64,000 nucleotides of DNA, taken from Rotaria sp. Silwood1 (lineage: Eukaryota; Rotifera; Eurotatoria; Philodinida; Philodinidae). Location of the stretch: assembly GCA_905250075.1 (NCBI GenBank), contig CAJNOP010000107.1, positions 372,551 through 436,550 on the forward strand, in the 5' to 3' direction. A program made the position numbers and the translations under genes. Shown piece after piece: positions 35,598 to 46,543 of the stretch (position 1 is the stretch's first letter; the number at the start of each line of letters is the position of its first letter). Below the pieces are notes generated by a model, which searched no databases, was not told the origin of the DNA, and saw nothing but the letters and a program-made list of their open reading frames with translations.

Positions 35598-38060
35598 ACA
35601 AAGAGAAATTTCGTATAATCGTCGCAGTTTTTCAAATACGCAATTGCATTCGTTGAGTCCACTTATCGAACGTTTGCCTATGCTCTTCTTTCTTTTAAGA
35701 GTTCATCAACTTCGATGTAGCACGATACATCAATTTGAAACTCCTTTGATTGTTTCTATTTTATATAATTATGTCGAATAGCCGAAAATCTCATAGTGTC
35801 AAATCTAGAGAATTATAAAGTTACGAAATAGCTGTGATACCTTCAGATTTAAGATAATCAACACATCTTTAGCTATCCGTGATTTTTCGTTTTAATATCA
35901 CGGACACCAAAGGATAGTATTTGTTTCTTCATTTCGTTGACGAGAGGCTGCAAAAAAATAATCGATGTAAAACTAGTGGTCAGTAGTTTGCCACGGTTTC
36001 ACATGATGGATTACAATAAGACTAGTTGACTTAAAGAAGATGCTGCATAAAATTGTCCGAACAGAAGGATTGTGTCGTGTTATTGTAGGTGACGGATCTT
36101 CTTTTGCGACCCAAGCAAAATTCAATCGCTCTCGACCAAAATGTGTAAAGCTCTCGACAGATTAGAAGACCCCGCTATATTAGAAGACCCTCCCATAATA
36201 GAAGACCCCCTTGGATAAATGAAGCAAAAGACATATTAGAAGATCCCCTGACAAAATCGATTTTTTTACAAATAATTTCTGGAGTTTATTAACTTTTTTA
36301 GTATTTAAGTCCATAATTGTATCTTAGATCAGTATGAACAATATTTTGCTTCATTCATGAAAATGATGCATCAGTTCGCAGTGTAAAAAGTCTTGCGAAA
36401 CGATGAATAGGAGACAACTATTTAGTAAAGAATGTATTTCTTTATAGAACACATATCATGGAATCTTTTTAGGGGTCTTTTGCAGCATATTCCGAAGGAA
36501 TTTTTACGGTTCTCTATACAAAAAAACTTCTCATGACCGTGGGTTATGATGGACTCAGTGAAGAACCGTGGATGTAACGCATGAAGAGATCTTTGTAAAA
36601 TAGTACCATATTAGGTGAAACTTCATTGCCTAATAATTAAAAAGCCTCATTATCTGGGATTTCTAGAAATTCTGAAACATATTCATCACAAAGGATTCTT
36701 TCATAATTGAAAAACACGTGAACTCATGGATATACGCTCAAGACAGAAACGAATAAGAAAATCTCAATTCAGCAACATCTTCGATCGGATTCAGTTCGCC
36801 TCAGACAAATTCAATCGAATAAGATCATTCGACAATTCGATTTGGTTTTCGTCTCTAATACGCATCGGTTTTTTGTAACTACTTCTCATGAGACTCAGAA
36901 CGCATTTCTATTCTCAATAAAACCTGAAGTCAATTTTTAAAAAAAGATCAAAAAGAAAATACAAAATGTGTATCCAACTACTCTTTCTTTATTAATTGCT
37001 TATTCTTAATACAAATGTATTCATTGACGTTGGCTTGAGACTTATAAATATGCTATTAGTAGATTTTGATGTGAACAGAGTCCATTAATACTAGTCAAAA
37101 ATAAACAAGAACAATAAATTTAATTGAGTTTGATAAAACAAGTTAATTCTTTTTCTGAGTTATTTAGTTATTGAGAAGTTAAAATTTGTTCAATGACAGA
37201 TCTTATTTTTTAGAAAAAAAACTGTTAGTGAACATTTTACCAATATGTTCGGGTACGTTTCCTTTAATATTCTAAGAATATTTATTATCAATGATAGACT
37301 CTCTTTTTTTCACAGGATAAAATTTGTTACTATCTCATCATACAGATGTCGAATAAGTAAAATACTGTTTTTCTAACAATTATGTAGAACAAAATTGAAT
37401 TGAAACAAAAATTTGTTGGAAAGACTGGGGAAAAATATAACTTTTTAGGGGACATAATAGAAGACATTCTCCCCCCCCCCCCTTGTAACTTATGAGCGAT
37501 AAGACAGAATAGAAGACCTCGGGTCTTCTAATGTGTCGGTGGCTTTACGATAAACCCAGAATTCGTCGTCTATTACAACATCACACAATCGCTGGCTATC
37601 TGCTTCGAATATCGCCAAATTATCTTTGGATATTCGGACTAGTTCAGCTCATTGATAATCAGTAAGCTGCTTGTACATGTAACGAGCGATAATTCTTTTC
37701 AATTGCAAATGTTTGGAGATGTTCCTTTGAATGGTATCATGGCCCAGATTAATTGGAACTAGCATTTCTTCTATTGTAATCTAGAAATCATTATTAAATA
37801 GACTATGTGAACTTGTTCAATGTTTTCAGATATAGTCTCTATTGGAAGTGTGCCAAACCGTTCTTTGTCTGCAATCTCTGCTCGAACTTCATGAAATCAT
37901 TTTAGACCGTCTGTCTTTTGCACTGAGTGCTGGCAGGTGATCACGTAATATAGAACACGGCTCATCATAAAGAACTCTTGCTTGTAAATCAAGTTCAGTA
38001 CGCACTCGAATGTAGAAGTGAAAATTTTCCTTATTCACATAAACAGAAATCACGGTGTTA
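35598..38060 (-). pseudogene. Mariner transposase, broken
   Basis: Read leftward from about 38060. The N-terminal helix-turn-helix region is recognisable (NKENFHFYIRVRTELD, then ENIEQV). A Trp codon near 37899 has become TGA, and frameshifts follow. The first catalytic Asp block reads VIDDEFWVYR (37550-37580). The frame then meets the inserted element and resumes at 36145 with HFGRERLNFAWVAKEDPSPT. Next come FFKST, VKPWQT and YIDYFF. The HHDNARPH-like second catalytic block is destroyed. FDKWTQRMQL near 35660 marks the C-terminal end. Several stops and shifts make it inactive. Mariner transposases cut and paste at TA sites; length without the insert (about 350 codons) is normal. Confidence 0.8.
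36148..37545. mobile_element. TA-inserted terminal-inverted-repeat element, 1398 bp, non-coding
   Basis: Flanked by TA on both sides (36146-36147, 37546-37547). The terminal inverted repeats begin AAGCTCTCGACAGATTAG (left) and AAGCCACCGACACATTAG (right, reversed) and run about 26 bp with four mismatches. Inside each end lie repeats of a short TAGAAGACCCC-like motif. A run of about 12 C lies near 37471-37482. No open frame of note is present, so it is non-autonomous. TA duplication and inverted ends place it with Tc1/mariner-superfamily MITEs. Insertion into the mariner transposase is shown by exact frame continuity when one TA is kept. Confidence 0.8.
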
Positions 38061-38105
38061 AGATTTAGTCTAATTTTGTTTCTTTTTTTGTACATGTATA
38101 TAGAC

Positions 38106-38855
38106 GATTAGAATTTAGAGAGGAAGAACAAAGAGAGCAGAAAGACGACGATACACCTCGAAAACAATATATGACCTAATATGACCTGTAAATTTTGACC
38201 AATGTCTCGATTTCTTGATCCTCTTATGCATGCTCTCTTGAAAAATGTATTGACTCTTTATGCAATACAATTTGAATAATTATATGTTTCGTTTACTATA
38301 AATATAGGACACTTCCTATTCGTTAATTTAAAAGCCTCTTGACATGACAAGACACTTGATGGCAAAAAAAGAACAAAATTTTTTCGAATCTTTGTATCCA
38401 TAAAATATTAGTTGAGCAACATTATCTAAAGGTTAAAAAAACATTCCAATTATCCTCTTATAAGGAAAATACTATTAAATAGAAATTAATCTTCTTTGCA
38501 CTAATATTGAATATCACAGTATAGGATGCAACTTTCTAAAAGAAAAGTTCATGTTTCTTTTATATTAAAATAGTACTTCTAAAAGAAGTATAGAAAAGGC
38601 AAAGTAAATGACGATGTTGTATTAATCTACCTATTATACAGTAAGGTATATTAGATAAATAATGTTGTGTTTCTCTATCAACGACCTTATTATCTACTTA
38701 AATGCATACTTAATGTTAAACATTAAATAAAGAAAAAGACGTCATTCTATCTTTTCTTTTCCTACTCATTAATAAGCAAAAAATCTAAAAAACAAGAAAA
38801 AATATATTCTTGTCAGTTTTTTTTTCTTTCTTATTCACATACTGTCAATTTCAGA
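38106..38855. other. Spacer
   Basis: AT-rich, no gene. The end (TTCAATTTCAG at 38844-38854) is acceptor-like, one base before the next gene's ATG. Confidence 0.45.
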
Positions 38856-39248
38856 ATGCGTTCGACATATTCTGATACTATCGCACGTGAACAAGTAAGA
38901 TTAGATTTAGCAAAATTTTATTTCTTTTTAACTTTTTTTAATTATCAAGCAAATTCGTGAATTAACTCATGAGAAAAAAATTGTATCATCAATACCAACA
39001 GGTTTCATACAACTTTTATATAATTTACAAAAAATATTCATTATAATTTCTATTTCCATTTAGCTCGAACTAGACAAGGCGAACGAAAATTTTATGAAAT
39101 TTTTATTTTAGCTATCATACATTTTTTATTTGCAGTTTTTATTCTTGGGCGTTTTACAATTAATAATGGACCACTTATTCAACAAGTTTATTATGCTTTC
39201 ATAGATACATCAAATGATACGCTCAATGAAACACCACTAACTTATTAA
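38856..39248 (+). CDS. Small single-pass membrane protein, three exons (91 aa)
   Basis: Exons 38856-38894, 38950-39001 and 39064-39248. Donors are GTAAGA and GTTTCA; acceptors are ATCAAG and TTTAG; the total is 276 nt. The N-terminal part of about 42 residues is charged and cytosol-like (TIAREQQIRELTHEKK, then TARTRQGERKF). One strong helix follows (YEIFILAIIHFLFAVFILG), then a polar C-terminus with two possible N-glycosylation sites (NDT, NET). Basic residues before the helix and sugar sites after it suggest the C-terminus faces outside or the ER lumen. Introns of about 55-62 nt match the neighbours. The family is not recognised. TTTCAG lies one base before the ATG, suggesting a spliced leader or 5'-UTR intron. 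Confidence 0.6.
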
Positions 39249-42200
39249 ATATCTCGATCAATATGCTTGTTTTCTTTGTGTAAATCAAACAGAAATTAAA
39301 GATTTGAGACAAGAAATGTTACTCAAATTTTTAAAATTTCTCTTTTATATAATAATATTTTTTTTCTAAAGAAAAATATTCTGTTATTAATTCTTGGTCA
39401 TGTATAAATTATTGACAATAAATAGAAGTAAGAGATTGTTAGAAAAGTGCAGACAACTATCGAATGTTTTTTTTTCTTCCAGGTTACATTTTATCAGTAT
39501 GTTGATGCAAAAATATTAGAAGTCAGTTCAAGCTTAAACAATCAAATGAACATTAATCATATTATAAAAAATGAATTTCTATTTCATCATTTGTATTCTA
39601 ACATGATACTATATAACCTAAAACAGCAACAATTCACGAAGAATGTTACATAAATAATCTTGAGCAATGTTAAAGATGAAATGACAAGTTCCAGGCAGTT
39701 TTTAATTGTTTTTTAGTTTTAAAAATATTTCAATGGTTTTCATGACTATATAAGAATATGAAAATAAAATGTCATTTCTATATTGAGTTATAACAATAAA
39801 AAAAAATAAGCATTTGGTTTTATAAATTAAACTCATTCAGTGAAAATTGTGATGAAGAATAAAATGGTTAATTTCACTAAAAATATGATTGAATACCATA
39901 ATGCAAACGGTATTGTTTAATCGGAACTGAAAATGTGATGCTATTATTCAGATAGTCGTTTATGGTAAAATAGGAATTCTTATTTTTGCTTTTAGCGAAA
40001 GAAATATAATAAACACTACATCTTCGTAAAAAAAGGAAATAAAAAGAACATGAAAAAAATGCAGATGAATGTACCAATTTAGTGTGTGTTGACTTATTTT
40101 TCAATCTCGGTGAAGAAGAATGTAATCATATGATTATTAGCCAAGACACATTAGATCAAAAAAAGAATCATCGAAATGAGATTGTCAATTTGTATCAATC
40201 ACATATTGATTAATAAATCGAAATATGAAGTGTTATTAATTATAATATTTCTTATTTGACTTTCAAATTTTTAAACTCAGTCGATTCTTTGCTTGAATAT
40301 TTTAGCATATTCTGAAGCTTGTGACCAAATCGCTTGTTGAACCAATAGTAAAACCAACACACATTTTGTAATTTACGAAGCACGTAGTCTTTTTTTCTTT
40401 CATTTTTTTTATTAAAAAAAAAGAACTCCGAACAATTTTGTAATTTTCATTTTTGCTTTCTTTTGTCTCTATGTATACAAGTCTTTTTTATCTATACTAC
40501 ATCATAATGTTAATTCAATAAGAGTACAATGTTTAAAAAGACATGAAATAACATGTCATAAAAGTACTACTGTTATGACTTGCAATTGATATCAATAAAC
40601 ATTGTGTACTAAGTATTTTATTAAACACTGATAATAATCAGATAATCATTCAGTAGATATTGTTTATTGAAAAACATTGATATATGAAAAAAAAAGGATC
40701 AATCGTGGAAATTGAAATGGTTTGCTAATGCTACTCAAGCAGAATTACGATAAAAGATTGATAAACCGAAGAAATGATTTTAAAAGAAAGATATCATGCT
40801 ATTGCAATGAATCTTTGTTCGCATCATAATGGAGCTGATGAGTATTCTAAACGTGAATTAAATCCATGAAGGCAACATTTAAAATAACTACATTGGAAAT
40901 GTCAATTCCAACGATTCAAGGCAGATTTTCAAAAGTGATTGGTAATGTGACACTCGATGACAAAGATCTGCTTGTTAAGTAGAAGTCGGTCTATTCGAAT
41001 TATGAATATGTTCTTGGTAAGCAGCTATAGTCCAAAGGTTGACATATGATCTTATTTAAAATCAAATAGTTTGATGTGCCATATAACATATTTTTGTTCA
41101 TATGCTATTTTAAGCGATTTATAGTGGAATTTCTATTTACATCCCTTTTACTTGTGGATATTTAAGTTACAATAAAGCATATCAATATGATACACACTCT
41201 GGTAATTCAAATCTGCATAGTTATAATAGCAACAAAATGTATACTTGAATATGAAAAACGAAACAAATCAAATTATATCACGAAAATACAAGCAAAAATA
41301 CATACTTCAAGTTAACGTGAACGAAGTACTGCTTACTCGGCCATTTTCTTATAGTGCTAATTGACAAGAATGAATGTGTTAGAATCCTTTAATCATCTCA
41401 CTTTCATTTGCTGAATTTAGATTTCGACTAATTTGTTGACAAAATAAAGATCATGATATTGATCTATGTAGTATTCATAAATTAATATTACAAGAGTTTT
41501 TTTAATAATGTTTGTACTGATACAAAAGTATCAAATAATAGTGTGCAATATTATGTAGAACAGTCTGTTTACTAAATTATTTTCGTATTTTCTCAATCTT
41601 ATTGAGATCTATGAACATTCGTATTTTGTGATCGCCACTCGTCTTCAGCTTCCATCTCACATTATTATTTCTCAATATATATGTTACTCATCAGAGTAGT
41701 AAAAATTATGTGATTGTGTTAACATTCTTGTAGCTTCCCATAATTCTACATTTGCTTTACAACGAAATGCATTGTTTTATTGCTAATATGATACAAGTTA
41801 AGTGGCCTTACTAGACTAGTAGGATAGTTATACGGATAGACTTTCAGACCAATGGCACGGATGGATTATTCTATTAATGACAATAATCAATAGAATTGCT
41901 GCTCCACCGAGGAGACATTCAATTTAGGCTATTAATTAGAATGATCAGTATCTTTAGCTTACTCTCTGATACTTTTTAAGGACCAGACGACGATACAATA
42001 TGAAAATTGCTGTTTCGACGATAAGTACTGTCATGATCAATATTTGCATTTCTTTTCTATTCGACTCGTTCGCAATCAATTGAAATACATACACTCGTAG
42101 AAAAGGTTTCCGTTTCAAAGAACTTATTCAATAGGTGAATAAGTAGTTGCGTATGGCTTACGAACATTCAGCAGAGTAAAGACGATGAAATATCACATTA

Positions 42201-43215
42201 TGAAAGATTTGGTGATTAAAAAAAAACTATTAATAACCTATCTTACTTATTACATATATAAAACCAAGGTATTTTTGATATTTTTCTATGATACCAAGCA
42301 TTTAACTCAAATTCAAATAATGATTTGAACAGTTAATGTAGTTCTCTATCAAATGCGTTTCATAAAGAAATTTCATGAATGGATTATGTAACAAAAGTTT
42401 CTGAAGAACGAAACAGAGCTCTTCTCAGATTCCAGAAAGCTGCGTGTTGTAAGCATCACAAAATGAAATTTTTCCTGATATTGCTAGAAATCGGCAAACA
42501 ATATATTTATCCTTAGTTTGTGATGCTTATAACTTTTTAATTAAACGTCATGTTAACGTATGTTCATCCTTCATTGTATTCAAAATCTTCTGTTCTTTAA
42601 AACAGTAATCGCAAAAACTATGTTTCACACACTTTTCTAGGATTTGAAAACGATCGTGTTTAATTTTTTAGAAACTCTCCTCTCATAATCTATCTACAAA
42701 AATTCGGTATGAAATACATTGGCGATTGAAAAAAATTCTTTGGATTTGAGTTAAAATTAAAAACACGTTTTCTTATATTTTTGACCTGTAATGCATCTAT
42801 GTTTAAAATTCCAAAGAGTGCAGAGCATAGAATCATATTTTTATTATATTTTTATTAGTTTCGAATTCATACTTTTCATTTTCGTCTACAATAAAATATT
42901 TGCAACTTAGGCACATTTTCTACCCGAGTATTTTTGCCAACATCTTCAAATTTGATCAGAAATAAATTTAACACATAATAAAATCAATCAGTCAATGCAT
43001 CGATAAAATTAATTAAAAAATAATAATAACGGATACCATAGAAAGAACTTTTCAACATTCTCATCTTTTTTTTAGCTCATAATATTAAAAAAAAAAGTAA
43101 AAAGAATAATGCATGTTTCGTTCTGTTTCTTTTTGCATTCGTTCTTAAAATATAATTTTTACAGTGATTTTCGTTTTTGCAACCGATCTCTAGCAACATA
43201 TCCATAAAACAAACT
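39249..43215. other. Long spacer, mostly empty
   Basis: About 4 kb of AT-rich sequence. It holds one degraded coding trace (40787-41030) and an imperfect 17-bp inverted repeat (42446-42462 with 42517-42533). Nothing else is supported. Confidence 0.45.
40787..41030 (+). pseudogene. Degraded coding fragment, family unknown
   Basis: One frame reads ERYHAIAMNLCSHHNGADEY to KRELN. After a shift it continues MKATFKITTLEMSIPTIQ, VIGNVTLDDKDLLVK, a TAG, and then KSVYSNYEYVLGKQL before a stop. Composition is more protein-like than the surroundings. Too short and damaged to assign. Confidence 0.3.
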
Positions 43216-44289
43216 ATGTATAACAGCAACACTGCTCAAAAACATTGTGCCAAATGTGGAAAAACAGGTGGTTTATTAGTTTGTCAAGGATGTCAATTAA
43301 CATTTTGTTCTAGACATGCTGCTCAACATCGACAAGAACTAACTTATCAATTAGAAAATATTATGCAAGAACATAGTATACTTCAACAAAATATTGAACG
43401 ATCATCAAATGAATATCTTTATTTACAAAAAATTGATAAATGGGAAAAAGAATCAATTAGAAAAATAAGAATTGCTGCCGAAATGGCACGAACTGATCTA
43501 CGACAATTAATTGATAAACCAAAAAGACAACTAACAAGAATATCTCGTGATCTCGCATATGATTTTAAGTCATCAATGAAAACAGATGACTTTTCAGAAA
43601 ATGATCTTATTCGATGGATAAAAAAATTAAATGATCTTCGATTAGAAATTAAATCATCATATTCAATTGAATTAATTGAAGATCAACGATTTCCAATTTA
43701 TCCTATTACAGTTACACATAATAAATTTCCAAATATGTATAGAAATAATCCAAATATTAAAAATTCATTCAATGCGAATTCTGAAGAATTATTTTTCAAA
43801 ACAACTGGTCCTGCTTCTATTGAAAATAGTGGTATAATAGTTAAACATAATGGTCCTGATTTAGATTATGGACATGTTCTTTGTAAACAATTTTATTCTC
43901 AAGGTCGTCATACAATACGATTTAAAATTGTACAATGTACTCTTCCATATATAATTTTCTTTGGTTGTATATCATCTGAAGTAATTCAACAAGTACTTAA
44001 TTATAATTCATCGTCGGTTGTTGGATGGTTTGGTTATAATGAAATTTATGAACATGGAATTTGGAATAATAATTTAGCTATACATGGTTATGATAGCAAT
44101 CAATTTCAAAAAAATGATATTGTAAATCTTACATTTGATTGTGATCAACAAGAAATTGAATTATTTCATGAACGTATAAACAAATCCTATAAACTTCAAG
44201 TTGATATAGATAAAGCACCATTACCATGGCAAATTCTAATTGTATTAGTTCATGAAGATGATTGTGTGAGAATTTTACCTAAAAGATAA
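43216..44289 (+). CDS. B-box / SPRY-like protein, copy 1 (357 aa)
   Basis: Single exon; the first ATG in frame is 43216, since the frame upstream opens with TTG. The N-terminus binds zinc through a CX2CX8CX2CX4CX2HX3H pattern (CAKC...VCQGC...FCSRH...H), a B-box-type finger at about residues 10-37. A Leu/Ile/Glu-rich helical stretch (about 40-170, coiled coil likely) follows. The C-terminal 150 residues form a SPRY-like fold with YSQGRHTIRFKI, IIFFGCISS, VVGWFGYNEIYEHG, LTFDCDQQEIELFHER and PLPWQILIVL. The order B-box, coiled coil, SPRY resembles TRIM proteins without the RING, so ubiquitin ligase activity is not expected from this chain alone. Role unknown; ligand or self-assembly scaffold functions are inference. 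First of three tandem paralogues and the most divergent. Confidence 0.75.
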   Translation: MYNSNTAQKHCAKCGKTGGLLVCQGCQLTFCSRHAAQHRQELTYQLENIMQEHSILQQNIERSSNEYLYLQKIDKWEKESIRKIRIAAEMARTDLRQLIDKPKRQLTRISRDLAYDFKSSMKTDDFSENDLIRWIKKLNDLRLEIKSSYSIELIEDQRFPIYPITVTHNKFPNMYRNNPNIKNSFNANSEELFFKTTGPASIENSGIIVKHNGPDLDYGHVLCKQFYSQGRHTIRFKIVQCTLPYIIFFGCISSEVIQQVLNYNSSSVVGWFGYNEIYEHGIWNNNLAIHGYDSNQFQKNDIVNLTFDCDQQEIELFHERINKSYKLQVDIDKAPLPWQILIVLVHEDDCVRILPKR

Positions 44290-45457
44290 ATTTTAAGTTT
44301 CGATAAATAAAACTATTCTATCAGTATTGATAAATCTATGTAGAATATATTCACTTATTAGAATAAATCATAGTATATCAGTTAAATACTCAAAGTAATG
44401 ATAAATCATGTCATTTAATGACAAGCATGATCGTTTAAGTCATTGTCAATGTTGCACATAAAGATTGATTGGCACTGCTCAAATATTACGATGCTAAATA
44501 TCATTTTTTTTCGAAACCCATTTAGTATACAAAGCTAGATATGATATGACAAAGTTGTTCGGATAATAGAAAAGACTCTATATGAATTGCTCAGAATACA
44601 TACACAAGATTTCTAACATTTTGAATAGAATTATGACACAAATGAAATAATTTCTATACAATCAGCATAGTTTACATATAAACCACATATATGTATGACC
44701 AGTTGACATTATAATGCAATTCAATAATGATGCTACTACTGTGAAAAGAAGAATATTCGAGCTGAACTGATAATCTTCCGTATTTATTGATTCAGATATA
44801 AAAGTTTAGCTCATTCGTTTTCATCAAATTTACTTGAGTAAGTAAGATGCAAAATTTTGTAAACTATCGATGTATTATGTAACAAAAACTAAAGAATGTT
44901 AGTGTATTTCTTAAAATTATTGAGGAAAATACTGAAATATTTTTTGCTTTGATAACAATAATTAGGAAAAATGTGAGAGTTTGTTATTAATATTTTAATA
45001 TTATGATATGATAGATGTATTTCTTAATGTTTACGACTAATAACTTAGGATATAGAAATGTTCATGTTGCAGTTTCTTTCTTATCAGCAGTAGTCAGAGT
45101 GTAGTTATAAGAGATCAATAAACATATCATCATGGCCGTATGATTATATTAATCATTTGACAAAAGTTTTAATCGAAAAATAAATCATATTTTCCGTCTC
45201 GAATATAAATTGATGAAGTTACTGTTATAATTCAATGAATCATCATATTTAATATATAAAACCATGAACGCTGGGTCATAGTGCCCCTATATTGATCGAA
45301 AAGAAAAACATTTCCAATTCTTTTACTATATTTTAATTCTATTTTTCATTCGCTTATATCGAATTCCAATGAAAGCATTAGAAATAATAAACGTATTGTT
45401 CTCTATAACACTTTCACGTTAGAATATTATTCAAAACAAATCTATACAACAAACAAA
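44290..45457. other. Spacer between paralogues 1 and 2
   Basis: AT-rich, no gene or clear repeat seen. Likely holds the copy 2 promoter. Confidence 0.45.
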
Positions 45458-46543
45458 ATGAGTGCTAGTGCAAAGATAAAAAAACCATGTGCTACGTGTA
45501 AAAAGAGTGGTGGTATATTAAGTTGTGAAGGATGTCAACAAGCATTTTGTGGTAAACACGTTATTGAACATCGACAATATTTAGCTGGAAAATTAGATGG
45601 TATTATGCAAGAACATGATTTACTTCAACATGATATTGAACAAATATCAGTTGATCATTCATTATTACAAAAAATTGATCAATGGGAAAAAGAATCTTTA
45701 GCAAAGATTCATCTTGCTGCTAAAATTGCACGAGAAAATATTCAAAAATTTCTCAATCAATCAAAAGAAAATCTTTCCAAAACATGTCGTGATTTAGCTG
45801 TTAATCTTTGTTTATCTCGTGAAGCTGATGATTATTCAGAAGATGATTTTATTCATTGGATAGAACAGTTAAAAGAACTTAAACAAGAAATTACATCATC
45901 ATCTTCAATTAAAATTATTCAAGACAAAAAATCTGTTATTCATTTAGTTAAAGTTGAAAATAGTAATTTTAACACTAATAAATCTACGAACAGTAACCAA
46001 ATGTCTTTATTAACAAGTGAAATAAATTTAAAGATTCAAGAAAAATATTCAGATGTACTTGGACCAATTACACTCGAAAATGGAGGTTTTCTTGCCAAAC
46101 ATACTGGTTTTATTTATCAATATGCATATACTCGTGGTAATTTACTTTATTCTCATGGTCACCATACAGTACGATTTCAACTTGAAAAGTGCAAACAACC
46201 TTATCAAATTTTTTTTGGTTGTATGTCATCTAAAGCAGTTTTAGGAGAAGGTGCCTTTAAATATCCTTGTAGCGTAGGATGGTTTGGTTTTGATCAAGTT
46301 TATGAACACGGACGTTGTACTAACAATTGTAAAAAATATGGTTATAAGAGTTCTTTAATACGAGCAAATGATGTTTTACAACTTATATTTGATTGTAATA
46401 AACAACAAATTGAATTATTCAATGAACGTATTAAAAAAACAACTATATTAACAGTGAATATTAACAAGACACCATATCCTTGGCAATTTTTAATGGTTAT
46501 GTTTCATAAAGATGATTGTGTAAAAATTCTAAGTGATGCATAA
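45458..46543 (+). CDS. B-box / SPRY-like protein, copy 2 (361 aa)
   Basis: Single exon from ATG 45458. Same architecture as copy 1: zinc finger CATC...SCEGC...FCGKH...H at residues 11-38, then EHRQYLAGKLDGIMQEHDLL and a predicted coiled-coil zone to about 150, a short Asn/Ser-rich linker, then the SPRY-like domain (YSHGHHTVRFQLEKC, IFFGCMSSKA, VGWFGFDQVYEHGRC, YPWQFLMVM). All zinc ligands are intact. It is closer to copy 3 than to copy 1 (shared FCGKH, EHRQYLAG, DGIMQEHD, YEHGRC versus YENGRC). Same strand and intron-less state fit local duplication. Confidence 0.75.
   Translation: MSASAKIKKPCATCKKSGGILSCEGCQQAFCGKHVIEHRQYLAGKLDGIMQEHDLLQHDIEQISVDHSLLQKIDQWEKESLAKIHLAAKIARENIQKFLNQSKENLSKTCRDLAVNLCLSREADDYSEDDFIHWIEQLKELKQEITSSSSIKIIQDKKSVIHLVKVENSNFNTNKSTNSNQMSLLTSEINLKIQEKYSDVLGPITLENGGFLAKHTGFIYQYAYTRGNLLYSHGHHTVRFQLEKCKQPYQIFFGCMSSKAVLGEGAFKYPCSVGWFGFDQVYEHGRCTNNCKKYGYKSSLIRANDVLQLIFDCNKQQIELFNERIKKTTILTVNINKTPYPWQFLMVMFHKDDCVKILSDA

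Larger units (their letters stand above)
32183..38105 (-). mobile_element. Old mariner element carrying two later insertions
   Basis: A Tc1/mariner-type element is reconstructed by position, not sequence, from three pieces: 38105-37548, 36145-35587 and 32206-32183, read on the minus strand. The outer ends show a weak inverted match (right end TATACATGTACAAAAA, left end TATAGTGCACAAAAA on the plus strand), consistent with worn terminal repeats. The LINE at 32218-35586 sits between the transposase C-terminus and the 3' end. The TA-flanked element at 36148-37545 sits inside the transposase. Without both insertions the element would be about 1.1-1.2 kb, close to the family's usual 1.3 kb. Confidence 0.6.
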
